This document shows positions 18,161-27,668 of a stretch of DNA of 64,000 bases, in pieces. The stretch comes from Actinomadura alba (GTDB taxonomy: Bacteria > Actinomycetota > Actinomycetes > Streptosporangiales > Streptosporangiaceae). The notes beneath the pieces are model-generated. The model ran no database searches. It had not been told where the DNA came from and saw only the letters and a program-made list of their open reading frames with translations. Positions within the stretch are counted from its first letter, which is position 1. Each line of letters begins with the position of its first letter. The stretch covers positions 1 to 64,000 of the forward strand of contig NZ_JABVEC010000033.1 in NCBI RefSeq assembly GCF_014323705.1, read 5' to 3'. The translations under genes were made by a program, and so were the position numbers.

Positions 18161-18337
18161 TCAGGAATCGCCCTGCGCCGCGGGACCGGTCGGCGCCTCG
18201 TCGAGGCGGGCGTGCAGGCGCTCCCTGATCTGGTCGGGCGTGTAGGCCCGGCGCCGGCGCTCGGCCCGCGCGATGACCACTCCCGTCGCGGCGACGCCGA
18301 CGAACCCGGCCAGGCCCATGACCTTCCACCATCGCAT
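18161..18337 (-). CDS. Small single-pass membrane protein
   Basis: A 58-residue open frame. Residues 7-23 (MGLAGFVGVAATGVVIA) form one membrane span, followed by Arg-rich AERRRRAYTPDQIRERLHARLDEA. Small proteins of this layout are common in actinomycetes, with unknown function. It starts 18 bp from the divergent NlpC/P60-like gene, so the two may share a control region. Confidence 0.65.
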   Translation of the reverse strand: MRWWKVMGLAGFVGVAATGVVIARAERRRRAYTPDQIRERLHARLDEAPTGPAAQGDS

Positions 18338-18355
18338 CCGCCTAGGCTACGTGCC

Positions 18356-19030
18356 ATGGCCGGCAGCAGCAGCATCACCCTCGACGAGGCTCTCGACCTG
18401 ACCCGCACCGGCGATGTGTGGCTGTTCCGCGGACGGGCGGCCGCCGACCGCGCCATCCAGATGACCACCAACAGCCCGGTCAACCACGTCGGCATGTCCG
18501 TCGTGATCGACGACCTGCCACCGCTGATGTGGCACGCGGAGCTCGGGCGCTCACTGCCCGACCTGTGGTCGGGATCCCACCATCGCGGAGCCCAGCTGCA
18601 CGACCTGCGCGAGGCCGTCCTCGTCTGGGCCAACAGGTACGGCCAGCGCGCGTGGCTGCGTCAGCTCGACCGCCCGGTCTCGCGGGAGATGGAGAACGCG
18701 GTCCTGCGCACGATCGCACGCCTCGACGGCACGCCCTTCCCGTCGACAGCTCGGCTCGCCGCCCGGTGGGCGCGCGGGCGCGTGCCGGTCAAGAGGCGGC
18801 CGGGCGACCGCGACCTCGAGACCGCCTACTGCGCCGAGGTCGTCGCGCTCGCCTATCAGGCGATGGGCCTCCTGCCGGGCGAGCGGCGGCCCAGCTGGTA
18901 CGACCCCGGCCGGTTCTGGAGCGGTGACGATCTCGACCTGTCCGGCGGCGCGGGGCTCGGCGGTGAGATCGCCGTGCGGATTCCGCCGTCCGGCGCCAGG
19001 GCCGGGCGCTCCGTCGCCGAGGATGCCTAG
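18356..19030 (+). CDS. Permuted papain-fold (YaeF/YiiX, NlpC/P60-like) protein
   Basis: A 224-residue protein with the order of motifs of circularly permuted NlpC/P60 enzymes. GDVWLFRGR is followed by NHVGMSVVIDD (His) in the first half, and YCAEVVALAYQAMGLL supplies the Cys later. Such proteins are thiol hydrolases acting on amide or acyl bonds; the substrate is unknown. There is no signal peptide. The start at 18356 begins directly with the recognisable region; the longer frame is not needed. Confidence 0.7.
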   Translation: MAGSSSITLDEALDLTRTGDVWLFRGRAAADRAIQMTTNSPVNHVGMSVVIDDLPPLMWHAELGRSLPDLWSGSHHRGAQLHDLREAVLVWANRYGQRAWLRQLDRPVSREMENAVLRTIARLDGTPFPSTARLAARWARGRVPVKRRPGDRDLETAYCAEVVALAYQAMGLLPGERRPSWYDPGRFWSGDDLDLSGGAGLGGEIAVRIPPSGARAGRSVAEDA

Positions 19031-19221
19031 CAGACCCGGTTCGGCCGATCGAGGGAGCCGGCGTGCCCGGCCGGGGTCCGGTATGGGGGGAGGACACGCG
19101 GCCCGGTCATGCCCGCCGTGGCCTCGTTGATTGGTCTGACCGGGCGAAATCCATGACCTGTCGCGGAATATGGCCGCACTCCACATGACGGGCCGTCAAC
19201 GCCCGTGTTGGACAAGATATG

Positions 19222-19233
19222 GTCACAGGTGAC
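19222..19233. promoter_or_regulatory. Palindrome upstream of the sugar operon
   Basis: GTCAC-AG-GTGAC is a perfect inverted repeat 72 bp before the operon's first start codon. It is a candidate operator, but no regulator gene is adjacent, so the assignment is tentative. Confidence 0.3.
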
Positions 19234-19305
19234 TTTGGAACGTGACAAATCCCTCATTGTGATAAGTAACCTCTCAACCGGACGATCACCGCGCCCCCTC
19301 GGGAG

Positions 19306-20475
19306 ATGCCCATGACGGTCATTCTGAACGGAGCCGGGTCCGCGCAGCCCGCAACGCCACCGCCCTCGGCCGACGAACCCGGACGGCCGCCGGAACCGTT
19401 CACGAGCGATCCCTGTGCTGAGCGGAACGTTGTGGGCGAGCGACTCCGCGGCGACGACGGCGACGCCGAACTCGACGTGTTCCTCACCGGCCAGGTGTTC
19501 ATGGACATGATCTTCACCGGGCTGCCGGGTCTTCCGCCCCCGGGCACCGAGCTGGTCACCGACGGGCTCGGATCGGCGCCGGGCGGCATCGCCAACATCG
19601 CCGTCGCGATGAGCCGGCTCGGGTTGAAGGTGGGGCTCGCCGCCAGCTTCGGTGACGACATGTTCGGGTCCTACCTCTGGCGCACGCTGTCCGATCAGGA
19701 GGGCGTCGACCTCAGCCGGTCGCGCCGGGTCCCCGGCTGGCCCACGCCGGTGACGGTCTCGCTGGCGTACGACTCCGACCGAAGCATGATCACCTACACC
19801 AAGCCGGCCCCGGCGTCGGCGCGTGGTCTGGTCACCACCCCGCCCTGGGCCCGGACCTGTTTCGTCGACATCGACCGGCCGGTACCGGAGTGGGCCGACG
19901 CGTTGCGGCGCGCGGGTGCCAAGGTCTTCGCCGACGTGGGCTGGGATCCCGCCGAGACCTGGTCGACCGAGGTGCTCGACCGCCTCGAGCACGTTGACGT
20001 CTTCCTGCCCAACGCGGTCGAGGCGATGGCCTACACGAGGTCGGCGACACCCGAGGAGGCCCTCGAGGCCCTCGCGCGCCGGGTGCCGCTGGTCGTGGTC
20101 AAGCGCGGCGCGCACGGCGCCATCGCCATGGACTCGATCACCGGCGAGCGGGCGGAGATCGACGCGCTGCCGGTCGAGGCCCTCGACCCCACCGGAGCGG
20201 GCGACGTCTTCGCGGCCGGTTTCGTCTTCGGCACGCTGGCGGAATGGCCACTGCACGAGCGGCTCAAGTTCGCGAACCTATGCGCGGGGCTGTCGGTGCG
20301 GCACTACAGCGGCTCACTGGGGTCCCCCTGCTGGGGCGAGATCGCGTCCTTCGGCGAGTCCGGGGAGGTACCCGACTCGCGCCTCGAGGAGTACTCCTTC
20401 GTCGTGCCGTACATCCCCGAGGCCGCCGAGAACGCCATCACCCGGGCCGAGCCCACCCTGAGAGGAGAACAGTGA
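19306..20475 (+). CDS. PfkB-family carbohydrate kinase
   Basis: A 389-residue ribokinase-family kinase that phosphorylates a sugar using ATP. Sugar-side motif APGGIANIAVAMSRLG is near residue 91-106, and the catalytic anion hole DPTGAGD is at 294-300 with the base Asp300. An unusual 55-residue polar Pro/Glu-rich N-terminal extension precedes the kinase fold. GGGAG lies seven bases upstream of the start. It heads the six-gene operon 46 bp before a GH4 glycosidase, so it may phosphorylate the imported sugar or a product of it. Confidence 0.88.
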   Translation: MPMTVILNGAGSAQPATPPPSADEPGRPPEPFTSDPCAERNVVGERLRGDDGDAELDVFLTGQVFMDMIFTGLPGLPPPGTELVTDGLGSAPGGIANIAVAMSRLGLKVGLAASFGDDMFGSYLWRTLSDQEGVDLSRSRRVPGWPTPVTVSLAYDSDRSMITYTKPAPASARGLVTTPPWARTCFVDIDRPVPEWADALRRAGAKVFADVGWDPAETWSTEVLDRLEHVDVFLPNAVEAMAYTRSATPEEALEALARRVPLVVVKRGAHGAIAMDSITGERAEIDALPVEALDPTGAGDVFAAGFVFGTLAEWPLHERLKFANLCAGLSVRHYSGSLGSPCWGEIASFGESGEVPDSRLEEYSFVVPYIPEAAENAITRAEPTLRGEQ

Positions 20476-20521
20476 CGCCGGAAGACGGAACAGCGGGCGA
20501 GAGCGAGCGGGGGTTCCGGCG

Positions 20522-21814
20522 ATGACGCCGCGCATCGCCGTCGTCGGAGCCGGCAGCGGCTACATGCCGGGAGTGATCCGCGGCCTGCTGCACCGCGCCG
20601 ACGACCTCGCCGGCGCCGAACTCGTCTTCTACGATCTCGACGCCGGGCATCTCGACGTCATGACGCGGCTGGCCCGCAACATGTTCGCCGCGCGGGGCGC
20701 CCGGTTCACGGTGACCGCGAGCACCGAGCTCAAGCCCGCGCTCGACGGCGTCGACTTCGTGTTCACCACGTTCCGTCCCGGCGGGCTCGCCGGGCGGCAC
20801 CTGGACGAGTCGATCCCGCTGAAGTACGGCGTCGTCGGCCAGGAGACCGTGGGCCCCGGCGGGTTCCTCATGGCCTGCCGGTCCGTACCGGTGCTGCTGG
20901 ACATCGCCCGCACGCTCGCCGAGGTCGCGCCGGACGCGTGGATCCTCAACTACACCAATCCCACCAACGTCGTCACCGACGCGGTGGCCCGCTACTCCGA
21001 CGCCAAGATCATCGGGCTCTGTGACCAGTGGGTGGGCGACACCGAGACGTGGGCGGAACTGCTCGGCCTGCCGGTCGAGGGCCTGGAGATCGACTGGATC
21101 GGCACCAACCACGGCACCTGGGCCGAGCGGGTCCGGCTGAACGGCGAGCCGATCGACATCGCCACCCGGCTGGCCGACTCCGCACCGCCCGGCGCGGCGA
21201 CGCCGCATCGCGATCCGGCGCGGATGGCCGAGGCCGGCAAGGCCCTGGGGCTGCTGGTCAACTCGTACTCGAAGTACTACTTCTTCCACGACGAGGTCGT
21301 GGCGCGGCTCCGTGACCAGGGCACCACCCGGGCGCAGGACATCATGGCCATGCTGCCGGACTACTACGCCCAGGTCGCCGCCGAGGCGGGCAAGGAGGAC
21401 CCGGACCCGAGCCGCGACCGCGGCGGCGGCGAGCACGGCGAGTTCGCGGTCGACGTCATCTGCGCCATCGCCCGTGACGAGCGGCGGCGCTTCATCGTCA
21501 ACACCCGCAACCAGGGCGCCATCGCCTCGCTGGAGCGGGACGCGATCGTCGAGGTCCCGGCCATCGTGGGCCGCCAGGGCCCGACCCCGCTGGTCATGGG
21601 CGAGCTGCCACGTGCCGTGCGCGGCCTCACCCACGCGATCCACGAGTACGAGTGGCTGGCCGCGGACGCCGCCGCGACGGGTGACGAGCGCACCGCGCTG
21701 CGGGCGCTGATGGCGCACCCCTTCATCACGAGCATGCACACCGCCGAGAAGATCCTCCACGAGGGCCTCGCGGCCCATGCCCCCCACCTCCCCCAGTTCA
21801 TCCCTCGCCCGTGA
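20522..21814 (+). CDS. Family 4 glycoside hydrolase (6-phospho-glycosidase type)
   Basis: A 430-residue NAD- and metal-dependent glycosidase. GAGSGYMPG (9-17) binds NAD. GQETVGPGGF (107-116), NYTNPTNV (143-150), Cys167 within GLCDQWVG, and N196-H197 in GTNHGTW fit the GH4 layout, in which Cys and His bind the metal. The usual GLCN/GLCH is GLCD here. GH4 enzymes cut alpha or beta 6-phospho- or unphosphorylated glycosides by an oxidation-elimination route. The pairing with a PfkB kinase suggests intracellular use of a phosphorylated sugar. The stop codon lies inside a dispersed repeat half-copy. Confidence 0.85.
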   Translation: MTPRIAVVGAGSGYMPGVIRGLLHRADDLAGAELVFYDLDAGHLDVMTRLARNMFAARGARFTVTASTELKPALDGVDFVFTTFRPGGLAGRHLDESIPLKYGVVGQETVGPGGFLMACRSVPVLLDIARTLAEVAPDAWILNYTNPTNVVTDAVARYSDAKIIGLCDQWVGDTETWAELLGLPVEGLEIDWIGTNHGTWAERVRLNGEPIDIATRLADSAPPGAATPHRDPARMAEAGKALGLLVNSYSKYYFFHDEVVARLRDQGTTRAQDIMAMLPDYYAQVAAEAGKEDPDPSRDRGGGEHGEFAVDVICAIARDERRRFIVNTRNQGAIASLERDAIVEVPAIVGRQGPTPLVMGELPRAVRGLTHAIHEYEWLAADAAATGDERTALRALMAHPFITSMHTAEKILHEGLAAHAPHLPQFIPRP

Positions 21815-21830
21815 TCATGCGGTTGTTCGC
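21809..21830 (+). repeat. Half-copy of dispersed palindromic element A
   Basis: One arm of the element, reading CGTGATCATGCGGTTGTTCG, overlaps the stop codon of the GH4 gene and enters the gap before the binding-protein gene. It differs at one base from the arms at 35.0 kb. No second arm is found. Confidence 0.6.
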
Positions 21831-21891
21831 GCGACCGACCGCGGGATCACGACGCGAAGCCGGGGGAATCGACCAGAAGGAGCCGTACGAC

Positions 21892-23253
21892 ATGCCGAAA
21901 CTCATCAGGCAAGGGGTCGTGCTCGGCGTGGCGGCGCTCGCCGCCGTCACCGCCGCCTGCGCGCCGGGCTCGGGCAACGACGCGGCACCCGCGACGAAGG
22001 CCCCCTCGGCCGTCAACACCGACATCGCCAAGGCCGGGAACGTCACGCTCACCGTCTGGGACCAGGAGATACGGGGCGGCCAGAACGAGCAGATGGAGCA
22101 GTTGAACACCGCGTTCCAACAGAAATACCCCAATGTCACGATCAAGCGGGTCGCACGATCGTTCCCGGACCTGCAGAAGACCCTGCGCCTGGCGCTGTCC
22201 GGCGACAGCCCGCCCGACGTCGTCGAGACCAACCAGGGCTACGCCGTCATGGGCGCCTTCGTCAAGGCGGGCATGCTGTTGCCGCTGGACTCCTACGACG
22301 CCGCCTACGGCTGGCGCAAGCGCTACCCGAAGGGCCTGATCGAGACCAACAGCGTCAGTACCGACGGCCGTACGCTGGGCACCGGCAGCCTGTACGGCGT
22401 CTCCCTGCAGGGCGAGATCGTCGGGATCTACTACAACAAGGACAAGCTGGCCAAACTGGGCATCCAGGAGCCGCCGACGACCTGGGTGGAGTTCGAGAAG
22501 GTCCTGTTCATCGCGAAGGACGCGGGCGAGCTGCCCATCGCGTTCGGCAACCTGGACAAGTTCCCCGCCATCCACAACTTCGGCGTGATCCAGGACCAGA
22601 TCGCGGGCAAGGACGCGGTCCGCGACCTGTTCTTCGGCCGGGGCGGAACCTGGACCGACGCCGCCAACGTCCAGGCGGCGCAGAAACTGTTGTATTGGGT
22701 CAAGCAGGGCTACCTCACCAAGAACCCCAACGCCGTGAAGTACGACGACTCCCCGGTCAACTTCGGGAAGGGCGAGGGCGTGTTCCTGATCGGCGGCACG
22801 TGGTTCGCCGTCGACCTCGAGAAGACGATGGGCGACAAGGTCGGCTTCATGCTGCCGCCGCCCGCCCAGGCCGGGGGCGCCTCGGTGACGATGGGCGGCC
22901 AGAGCCTGCCGTTCTCGATCACGTCGAAGTCCAAGCACCCGGATGTGGCCGCAGCCTACGTCAACTTCATCACCTCGCCCGAGTCCATGGACATCGCGAC
23001 CGAGAAAGGCCTGCTCCCGGCGCTGAAGCCGCCGTCGAAGCAGCCTGAGTCGGCGCTGCAGAAGGAGATCTTCGCGGCCTGGGACGCGGTGAGCCGGAGC
23101 GACGGCCTCACCCCGTACCTCGACAACGCCACGCCGACCTTCCCCGACACCCTCGGGGGCGCGCTGCAGGAACTGGTCGGTGGCAAGGCGACGCCGCAGG
23201 AGGCGCTCGAGAAGGCCCAGAAGGACTACGCCGACTTCCTGCAGAAGAAGTGA
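21892..23253 (+). CDS. ABC sugar transporter, solute-binding lipoprotein
   Basis: A 453-residue family 1 extracellular solute-binding protein. The signal peptide ends in a lipobox (VTAAC, Cys24), so it is anchored to the outer membrane face. It captures a sugar or glycoside and delivers it to the two permeases encoded next. Typical blocks include GNVTLTVWDQEIRGGQNEQ, the FPDLQKTLRLALSGDSPPDVV segment and YYNKDKLAKLGI. ATG 21892 is chosen with AAGGAG at 9 nt; the frame open to 21811 passes through the repeat and is not used. Confidence 0.92.
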   Translation: MPKLIRQGVVLGVAALAAVTAACAPGSGNDAAPATKAPSAVNTDIAKAGNVTLTVWDQEIRGGQNEQMEQLNTAFQQKYPNVTIKRVARSFPDLQKTLRLALSGDSPPDVVETNQGYAVMGAFVKAGMLLPLDSYDAAYGWRKRYPKGLIETNSVSTDGRTLGTGSLYGVSLQGEIVGIYYNKDKLAKLGIQEPPTTWVEFEKVLFIAKDAGELPIAFGNLDKFPAIHNFGVIQDQIAGKDAVRDLFFGRGGTWTDAANVQAAQKLLYWVKQGYLTKNPNAVKYDDSPVNFGKGEGVFLIGGTWFAVDLEKTMGDKVGFMLPPPAQAGGASVTMGGQSLPFSITSKSKHPDVAAAYVNFITSPESMDIATEKGLLPALKPPSKQPESALQKEIFAAWDAVSRSDGLTPYLDNATPTFPDTLGGALQELVGGKATPQEALEKAQKDYADFLQKK

Positions 23254-24146
23254 CGAGAACGCGTCGCGGAGGGCCGGGCGAACCCCGGCGCATCGGCTGG
23301 CTATACATCCTGCCGGCGCTGGTGATCTATGCCGCCTTCCTGCTCTGGCCCTTGCTGCACGGTGCCTGGATCTCGCTCTTCCACTGGGACGGGCTCGGCA
23401 CCGGCACGTGGGCCGGGCTCGCCAACTACCGGCAGGCGTTCACCGACCCCGTCCTGCGCGGCGCGTTCCTGCACGCCCTCGTCCTGGTGATCTTCTATGC
23501 GGTGCTGCCCTGCTGCATCGCGTTCGTGCTCGTCGCGGCGATGTCCCGCACGAAGATCCGCGGCCTGACGTTCTTCCGCACCGTGATGTTCCTGCCCCAG
23601 GTCGTGGCGATGGTGGCGGTCGCCGTGGGCTGGCAGTGGGTGTACTCCGAGAACGGGCCGGTCAACGGGTTCCTGCGGTTCCTCCACGGCCTCGGCCTGC
23701 CCGACTGGTCGCGCGGCTGGCTGGGCGACTTCACGTTCGCGCTGCCGGCGGTCGGCCTCGTCGGCACCTGGGTCGAGATCGGCCTCGCGATGGTGCTGTT
23801 CGCGGCCGGCGTGCAGAAGATCCCTCGGGAGCTGTACGAGGCCGCCCGGGTGGACGGGGCCGGTCCGCTGCGGGAGTTCTTCGCAGTGACCCTTCCCGCG
23901 CTCCGCCGGGAGCTGTCGGTGGCGTTCACCCTCACGACGATCGCGGCGCTGCGGAACTTCGATCTGATCTACCTGACCACCAGCGGCGGGCCCGGCGACG
24001 CGACCAAGGTGCCCGCGTACGAGGTGTACAACCGTACGTTCAACACCGGCGAGGTCGGCCTCGCCTGCGCCATCGGCGTCATGATCGCCGTGCTCGCCTT
24101 CGCCGTCACGGTGGGGGTCGGCCGGCTCGTGGAGGGACGGTCATGA
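23250..24146 (+). CDS. ABC sugar transporter permease (MalF type)
   Basis: A 298-residue inner-membrane permease with six predicted spans. The EAA loop that contacts the ATPase is EAARVDGAGPLREFFAVTLP. GTG overlaps the stop codon of the binding protein by 4 nt (GTGA), indicating translational coupling. No ATPase gene is in the operon, so a shared MsiK-type ATPase elsewhere is expected, as in Streptomyces. Confidence 0.93.
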   Translation: MTRTRRGGPGEPRRIGWLYILPALVIYAAFLLWPLLHGAWISLFHWDGLGTGTWAGLANYRQAFTDPVLRGAFLHALVLVIFYAVLPCCIAFVLVAAMSRTKIRGLTFFRTVMFLPQVVAMVAVAVGWQWVYSENGPVNGFLRFLHGLGLPDWSRGWLGDFTFALPAVGLVGTWVEIGLAMVLFAAGVQKIPRELYEAARVDGAGPLREFFAVTLPALRRELSVAFTLTTIAALRNFDLIYLTTSGGPGDATKVPAYEVYNRTFNTGEVGLACAIGVMIAVLAFAVTVGVGRLVEGRS

Positions 24147-24937
24147 CGAGCGGCCGCACGGAGCGGATCTTCAACTACACGGTCCTGATCGTGTTCTCCG
24201 TCTTCGCCCTGTTCCCGCTCGTGGCCGTGGCGGCACAGGCGCTGCACCTGCCCGACCTCGACCTGTCCACCTTCGGCGACGCCTGGCGGCAGGGGCACTT
24301 CGGCACGTACATGCGCAACAGCCTGGCCGTCGCCGTCGGCGTGGTGCTCGTCGCCACCCTGCTGTCGATCATGTCGGGTTACGCGCTCGGGACCATGGAC
24401 TTCCGCGGCGCCGACGCGCTGTTCTACCTGTTCCTCGCCGGTCTGATGATCCCCAGCGAGACCGTCGTGGTCCCGCTCTACTTCGACCTGCGCAGCATGA
24501 ACCTCGACAACACGCTGCCCGGGCTGATGCTGCCGCAGATCGCGCAGTCGGTGGCGTTCGGAACCTTCTGGATGCGGGCCTACTTCCGCAGCGTGCCGCG
24601 ATCGCTGATCGAGGCGGCCCGCATGGACGGGGCATCGAGCTGGGCCACGCTCTGGCGGATCCTCGTGCCGGTGGGACGGCCCGCGATCCTCACCATGGTG
24701 GTCCTCACCGCCATGTGGACCTGGAACGAGTTCCTGCTCGCCCTGGTGATCATCAACTCGGACGAGGGACTGCGGACGGCACCGCTCGGCCTGTCGTTCT
24801 TCCAAGGGCAGCACCAGACCGACTATCCGCTGCTCATGGCGGGCGCGCTGATCGTCGCCGCGCCGGTCGTGATCGTCTACGTCTTTCTGCAACGGCACTT
24901 CATCGCGGGGATGCTCTCGGGGGCACTCAAGGAGTAG
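24143..24937 (+). CDS. ABC sugar transporter permease (MalG type)
   Basis: A 264-residue permease with the EAA loop EAARMDGASSWATLWRILVP and six membrane spans. The start ATGA overlaps the previous stop by 4 nt, with GGAGGGA upstream. It forms the second membrane half of the importer. The longer open frame starting at 23180 is an artefact of reading the previous gene in another frame. Confidence 0.93.
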   Translation: MTSGRTERIFNYTVLIVFSVFALFPLVAVAAQALHLPDLDLSTFGDAWRQGHFGTYMRNSLAVAVGVVLVATLLSIMSGYALGTMDFRGADALFYLFLAGLMIPSETVVVPLYFDLRSMNLDNTLPGLMLPQIAQSVAFGTFWMRAYFRSVPRSLIEAARMDGASSWATLWRILVPVGRPAILTMVVLTAMWTWNEFLLALVIINSDEGLRTAPLGLSFFQGQHQTDYPLLMAGALIVAAPVVIVYVFLQRHFIAGMLSGALKE

Positions 24938-24959
24938 GACGACCGGAACAGGAGAGTCC

Positions 24960-27668
24960 ATGCGCAGACCGATCCTCACCTTGATCCTTTCCGCGTTGCT
25001 CGCGGGAGGCGGCCTGGCCACGCTTCCCGCGCAGGCGCAGGCGGCCGAACCGCGCTCCGGCGCGTCCCATGCCGGTGATCCGCGTTCCAAGGGCGCGCTC
25101 GACGTGCTCTTCGTCGGCGCGCACCCCGACGACGAGGCCGGCGGGCTGTCGACGTACGGGCAGTGGAAGGAGTTCGACCACGCCCGCACCGGCGTGGTGA
25201 CGATCACCCGGGGTGAGGGCGGCGGCAACGCGTCCGGCACCGAGGAGGGACCGGCGCTCGGCCTGCTCCGCGAGAACGAGGAGCGCCGCGCCGTCGGCAA
25301 GGCCGGTGTCGAGGACATCCACTATCTCGACAAGGTCGACTTCTACTACACGGTCAGCGAGCCGCTCACCGCCGAGGTCTGGAACCACCGCGAGTCGCTC
25401 GAGAAGGTGGTCCGGGTGGTCCGGGAGACCCGGCCGAAGGTCATCGTGACCATGGAGCCCGCTCCGGTGCCGGGTCAGCACGGCAACCACCAGGAGGCCG
25501 GGCGGCTCGCGACCGAGGCCTATCTGAAGGCCGCCGACCCGGCCGCATTCCCCGACCAGATCCGCCGTGAGGGCCTGCGGCCGTGGCGGGCCGGTCGGCT
25601 GTTCAACACCGGCGGCGCGACCGGGCCGCTCGGTCCGTCGTGCGCCACCGGCTTCACTCAGGCCGACCCGAGCGCGGTCGTCGCCGGGGTCTGGGGCGGT
25701 CGCGCCTCCCCGGCCAACGGCGGGAAGACCTGGGCGCAGATCGAACGCGAGGCGCAGCGGACCTACGTGAGCCAGGGCTGGGGCGGTTTCCCCGACCAGC
25801 CGAGCGACCCGAACCAGATCGGCTGTGACTTCTTCACCCAGATCGACAGCCGGGTGCCGTACACGCTCGGCAACCGCGGCCCGGCGGCGATGTTGGAGGG
25901 CGCGCTCACCCCGGCCGGGGGCGTACTGCCGCTCGGCACCGAGTTCTACCTGACGACCGACTCATTCGGCGCCGCGGCCGGCCGGCCGGTCGAGGTGACC
26001 GCGCACGCCCTGTCGCCCAAGACGCTCAGCCACGTCAAGGCCGCGCTCTCGGTGCCGGCCGGCTGGCGGGTCGAGGGCTCCGGCGAGCTCGGCACGGTGG
26101 GGTCGCGGGAACGGACGGCCGTCTTCACGGTCACGCCGCCGCCGAACGCCCCGTACGGCCGGGTGCGGCTGACCGGCACCCTCACCACCGGGCAGGGCTC
26201 CGGCCAGACCGCCGAGGTGGTGGAGGTCGAACCGGCCGTCACCGCCGAGCAGCAGCCGCTCCCCCGCGTCGAGGACTTCGACGGGTGGGCGGCCGAGACC
26301 GGCGTACCGGCGCTGACCGGACGGGTGAAGCACGTGCTGCCGCTCGGCTCGGGGCAGACCAGGGAGATCCGCGTCGACCTGACCAACCAGACCTCCGCCG
26401 CCCGGTCGGGCACCGTCACCCCGGCACTTCCGGCGGGCTTCTCGGCCGCCCCGGCGAGCAGGCCGTACGAGCTCGCGGCCGGCGCGAAGGGATCGGTCAG
26501 CTTCTCGGTGACCAACACCGACACCTCGATCCCCACCTCCAACCAGGGCGGGGTGAACGGCGACCACGACTACACGATCACCACGACCAACTCCTCCGGC
26601 GGTGCGCCGGACGTGCGGAAGGCCGCGCTGAACCTCGTGCCCGTGGCGAGCTTCGCCAAGGCCGGCGCCGCTCCGGCCGTGGACGGCGCCGAGGGGCCCG
26701 GGGAGTACCCGGGGCCGGAGCTGAACCTGTCCCGGCTCTGGGAGGGCACCGCCTGCGCCTCGGCGGCCGACTGCTCGGCCACCGGCAAGGTGACGTGGAC
26801 CTCCGACGCCCTCTACGTCCTGGTCAAGATGCGTGACGACACGCTCGGGACGGTGCTCGGCGCCGACGACTGCAAGCGGCACTGGCGCACCGACTCGGTC
26901 GAGATCGCCATCGATCCGCGCGGCGGGTCGGAGAACACGTCGACGACGTTCAAGACCGGGATCTTCCCGGTCATGGGCGACGGGAAGCCGTGCTTCGAAC
27001 GCGACGCCGACAACCACCAGGGCCCCGGCGCCGAGACGGCACCCGGGATGGAGGTCGCGTCCACGGTCTCGCAGCCGTACACCGGCTACACGGTCGAGGC
27101 GAAGATCCCGTTCAGGGACCTGCCGGCCGCCGTCGACCCGGCGCGCCTCGGACTGAACATCTTCGTGTACGACTCCGACACCCAGGACAAGACCGGTCAG
27201 ACCCGGATCGGCTGGTCGACCTGGGGCGGCGTCCAGGGCGACCCGTACCGGTGGGGCCAGACCGCGCTCCCCGGCTACGCGCCGCCGGCCGACCAGCCGA
27301 CCGAGGCGCCGCCGCCGGTGATGCCGACCGACGTGGCCCTCAGCGTCAACTCGCCGGAGTCGATCATCCAGGCGGCCGAGACCGGCGTCCCGCTCGCCGC
27401 CGGGCCGGCCGCACCGCGTTCCGACACGGCACACATCACGGGCGAGCCGACGGTGACGAACTCGTCGGTGACGTTCCGGCTCACCGCGACCGGACCGGGC
27501 ACCGCGTATGCCTACGTGTGGGACAACGGGATCCTCGGCCGTAAGGAGGTCGCCGTGAAGGAGGCCGGGGTGTCGACCGTGACCGTGCCGGGCTCCCGTG
27601 GCGTACTGGCGGTGGCGTTCGAGTCCGAGGCCGGCGGCACCGCGAGCAGCATGGCCCGCCTGCCGTGA
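24960..27668 (+). CDS. Secreted PIG-L deacetylase with C-terminal sugar-binding domains
   Basis: A 902-residue exported enzyme. A signal peptide ends near residue 28 (AQAQAAE). The PIG-L/LmbE de-N-acetylase domain spans about 45-330, with the zinc motif GAHPDDE (53-59) and a second GNHQE site near 175. A beta-sandwich middle region (about 340-560) is followed by a CBM9-like domain (about 565-780) and a final Ig-like piece. It is predicted to remove acetyl groups from N-acetyl sugars outside the cell. Located 22 bp behind the permeases, it is likely the operon's last gene and prepares or trims the imported substrate. Confidence 0.85.
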   Translation: MRRPILTLILSALLAGGGLATLPAQAQAAEPRSGASHAGDPRSKGALDVLFVGAHPDDEAGGLSTYGQWKEFDHARTGVVTITRGEGGGNASGTEEGPALGLLRENEERRAVGKAGVEDIHYLDKVDFYYTVSEPLTAEVWNHRESLEKVVRVVRETRPKVIVTMEPAPVPGQHGNHQEAGRLATEAYLKAADPAAFPDQIRREGLRPWRAGRLFNTGGATGPLGPSCATGFTQADPSAVVAGVWGGRASPANGGKTWAQIEREAQRTYVSQGWGGFPDQPSDPNQIGCDFFTQIDSRVPYTLGNRGPAAMLEGALTPAGGVLPLGTEFYLTTDSFGAAAGRPVEVTAHALSPKTLSHVKAALSVPAGWRVEGSGELGTVGSRERTAVFTVTPPPNAPYGRVRLTGTLTTGQGSGQTAEVVEVEPAVTAEQQPLPRVEDFDGWAAETGVPALTGRVKHVLPLGSGQTREIRVDLTNQTSAARSGTVTPALPAGFSAAPASRPYELAAGAKGSVSFSVTNTDTSIPTSNQGGVNGDHDYTITTTNSSGGAPDVRKAALNLVPVASFAKAGAAPAVDGAEGPGEYPGPELNLSRLWEGTACASAADCSATGKVTWTSDALYVLVKMRDDTLGTVLGADDCKRHWRTDSVEIAIDPRGGSENTSTTFKTGIFPVMGDGKPCFERDADNHQGPGAETAPGMEVASTVSQPYTGYTVEAKIPFRDLPAAVDPARLGLNIFVYDSDTQDKTGQTRIGWSTWGGVQGDPYRWGQTALPGYAPPADQPTEAPPPVMPTDVALSVNSPESIIQAAETGVPLAAGPAAPRSDTAHITGEPTVTNSSVTFRLTATGPGTAYAYVWDNGILGRKEVAVKEAGVSTVTVPGSRGVLAVAFESEAGGTASSMARLP

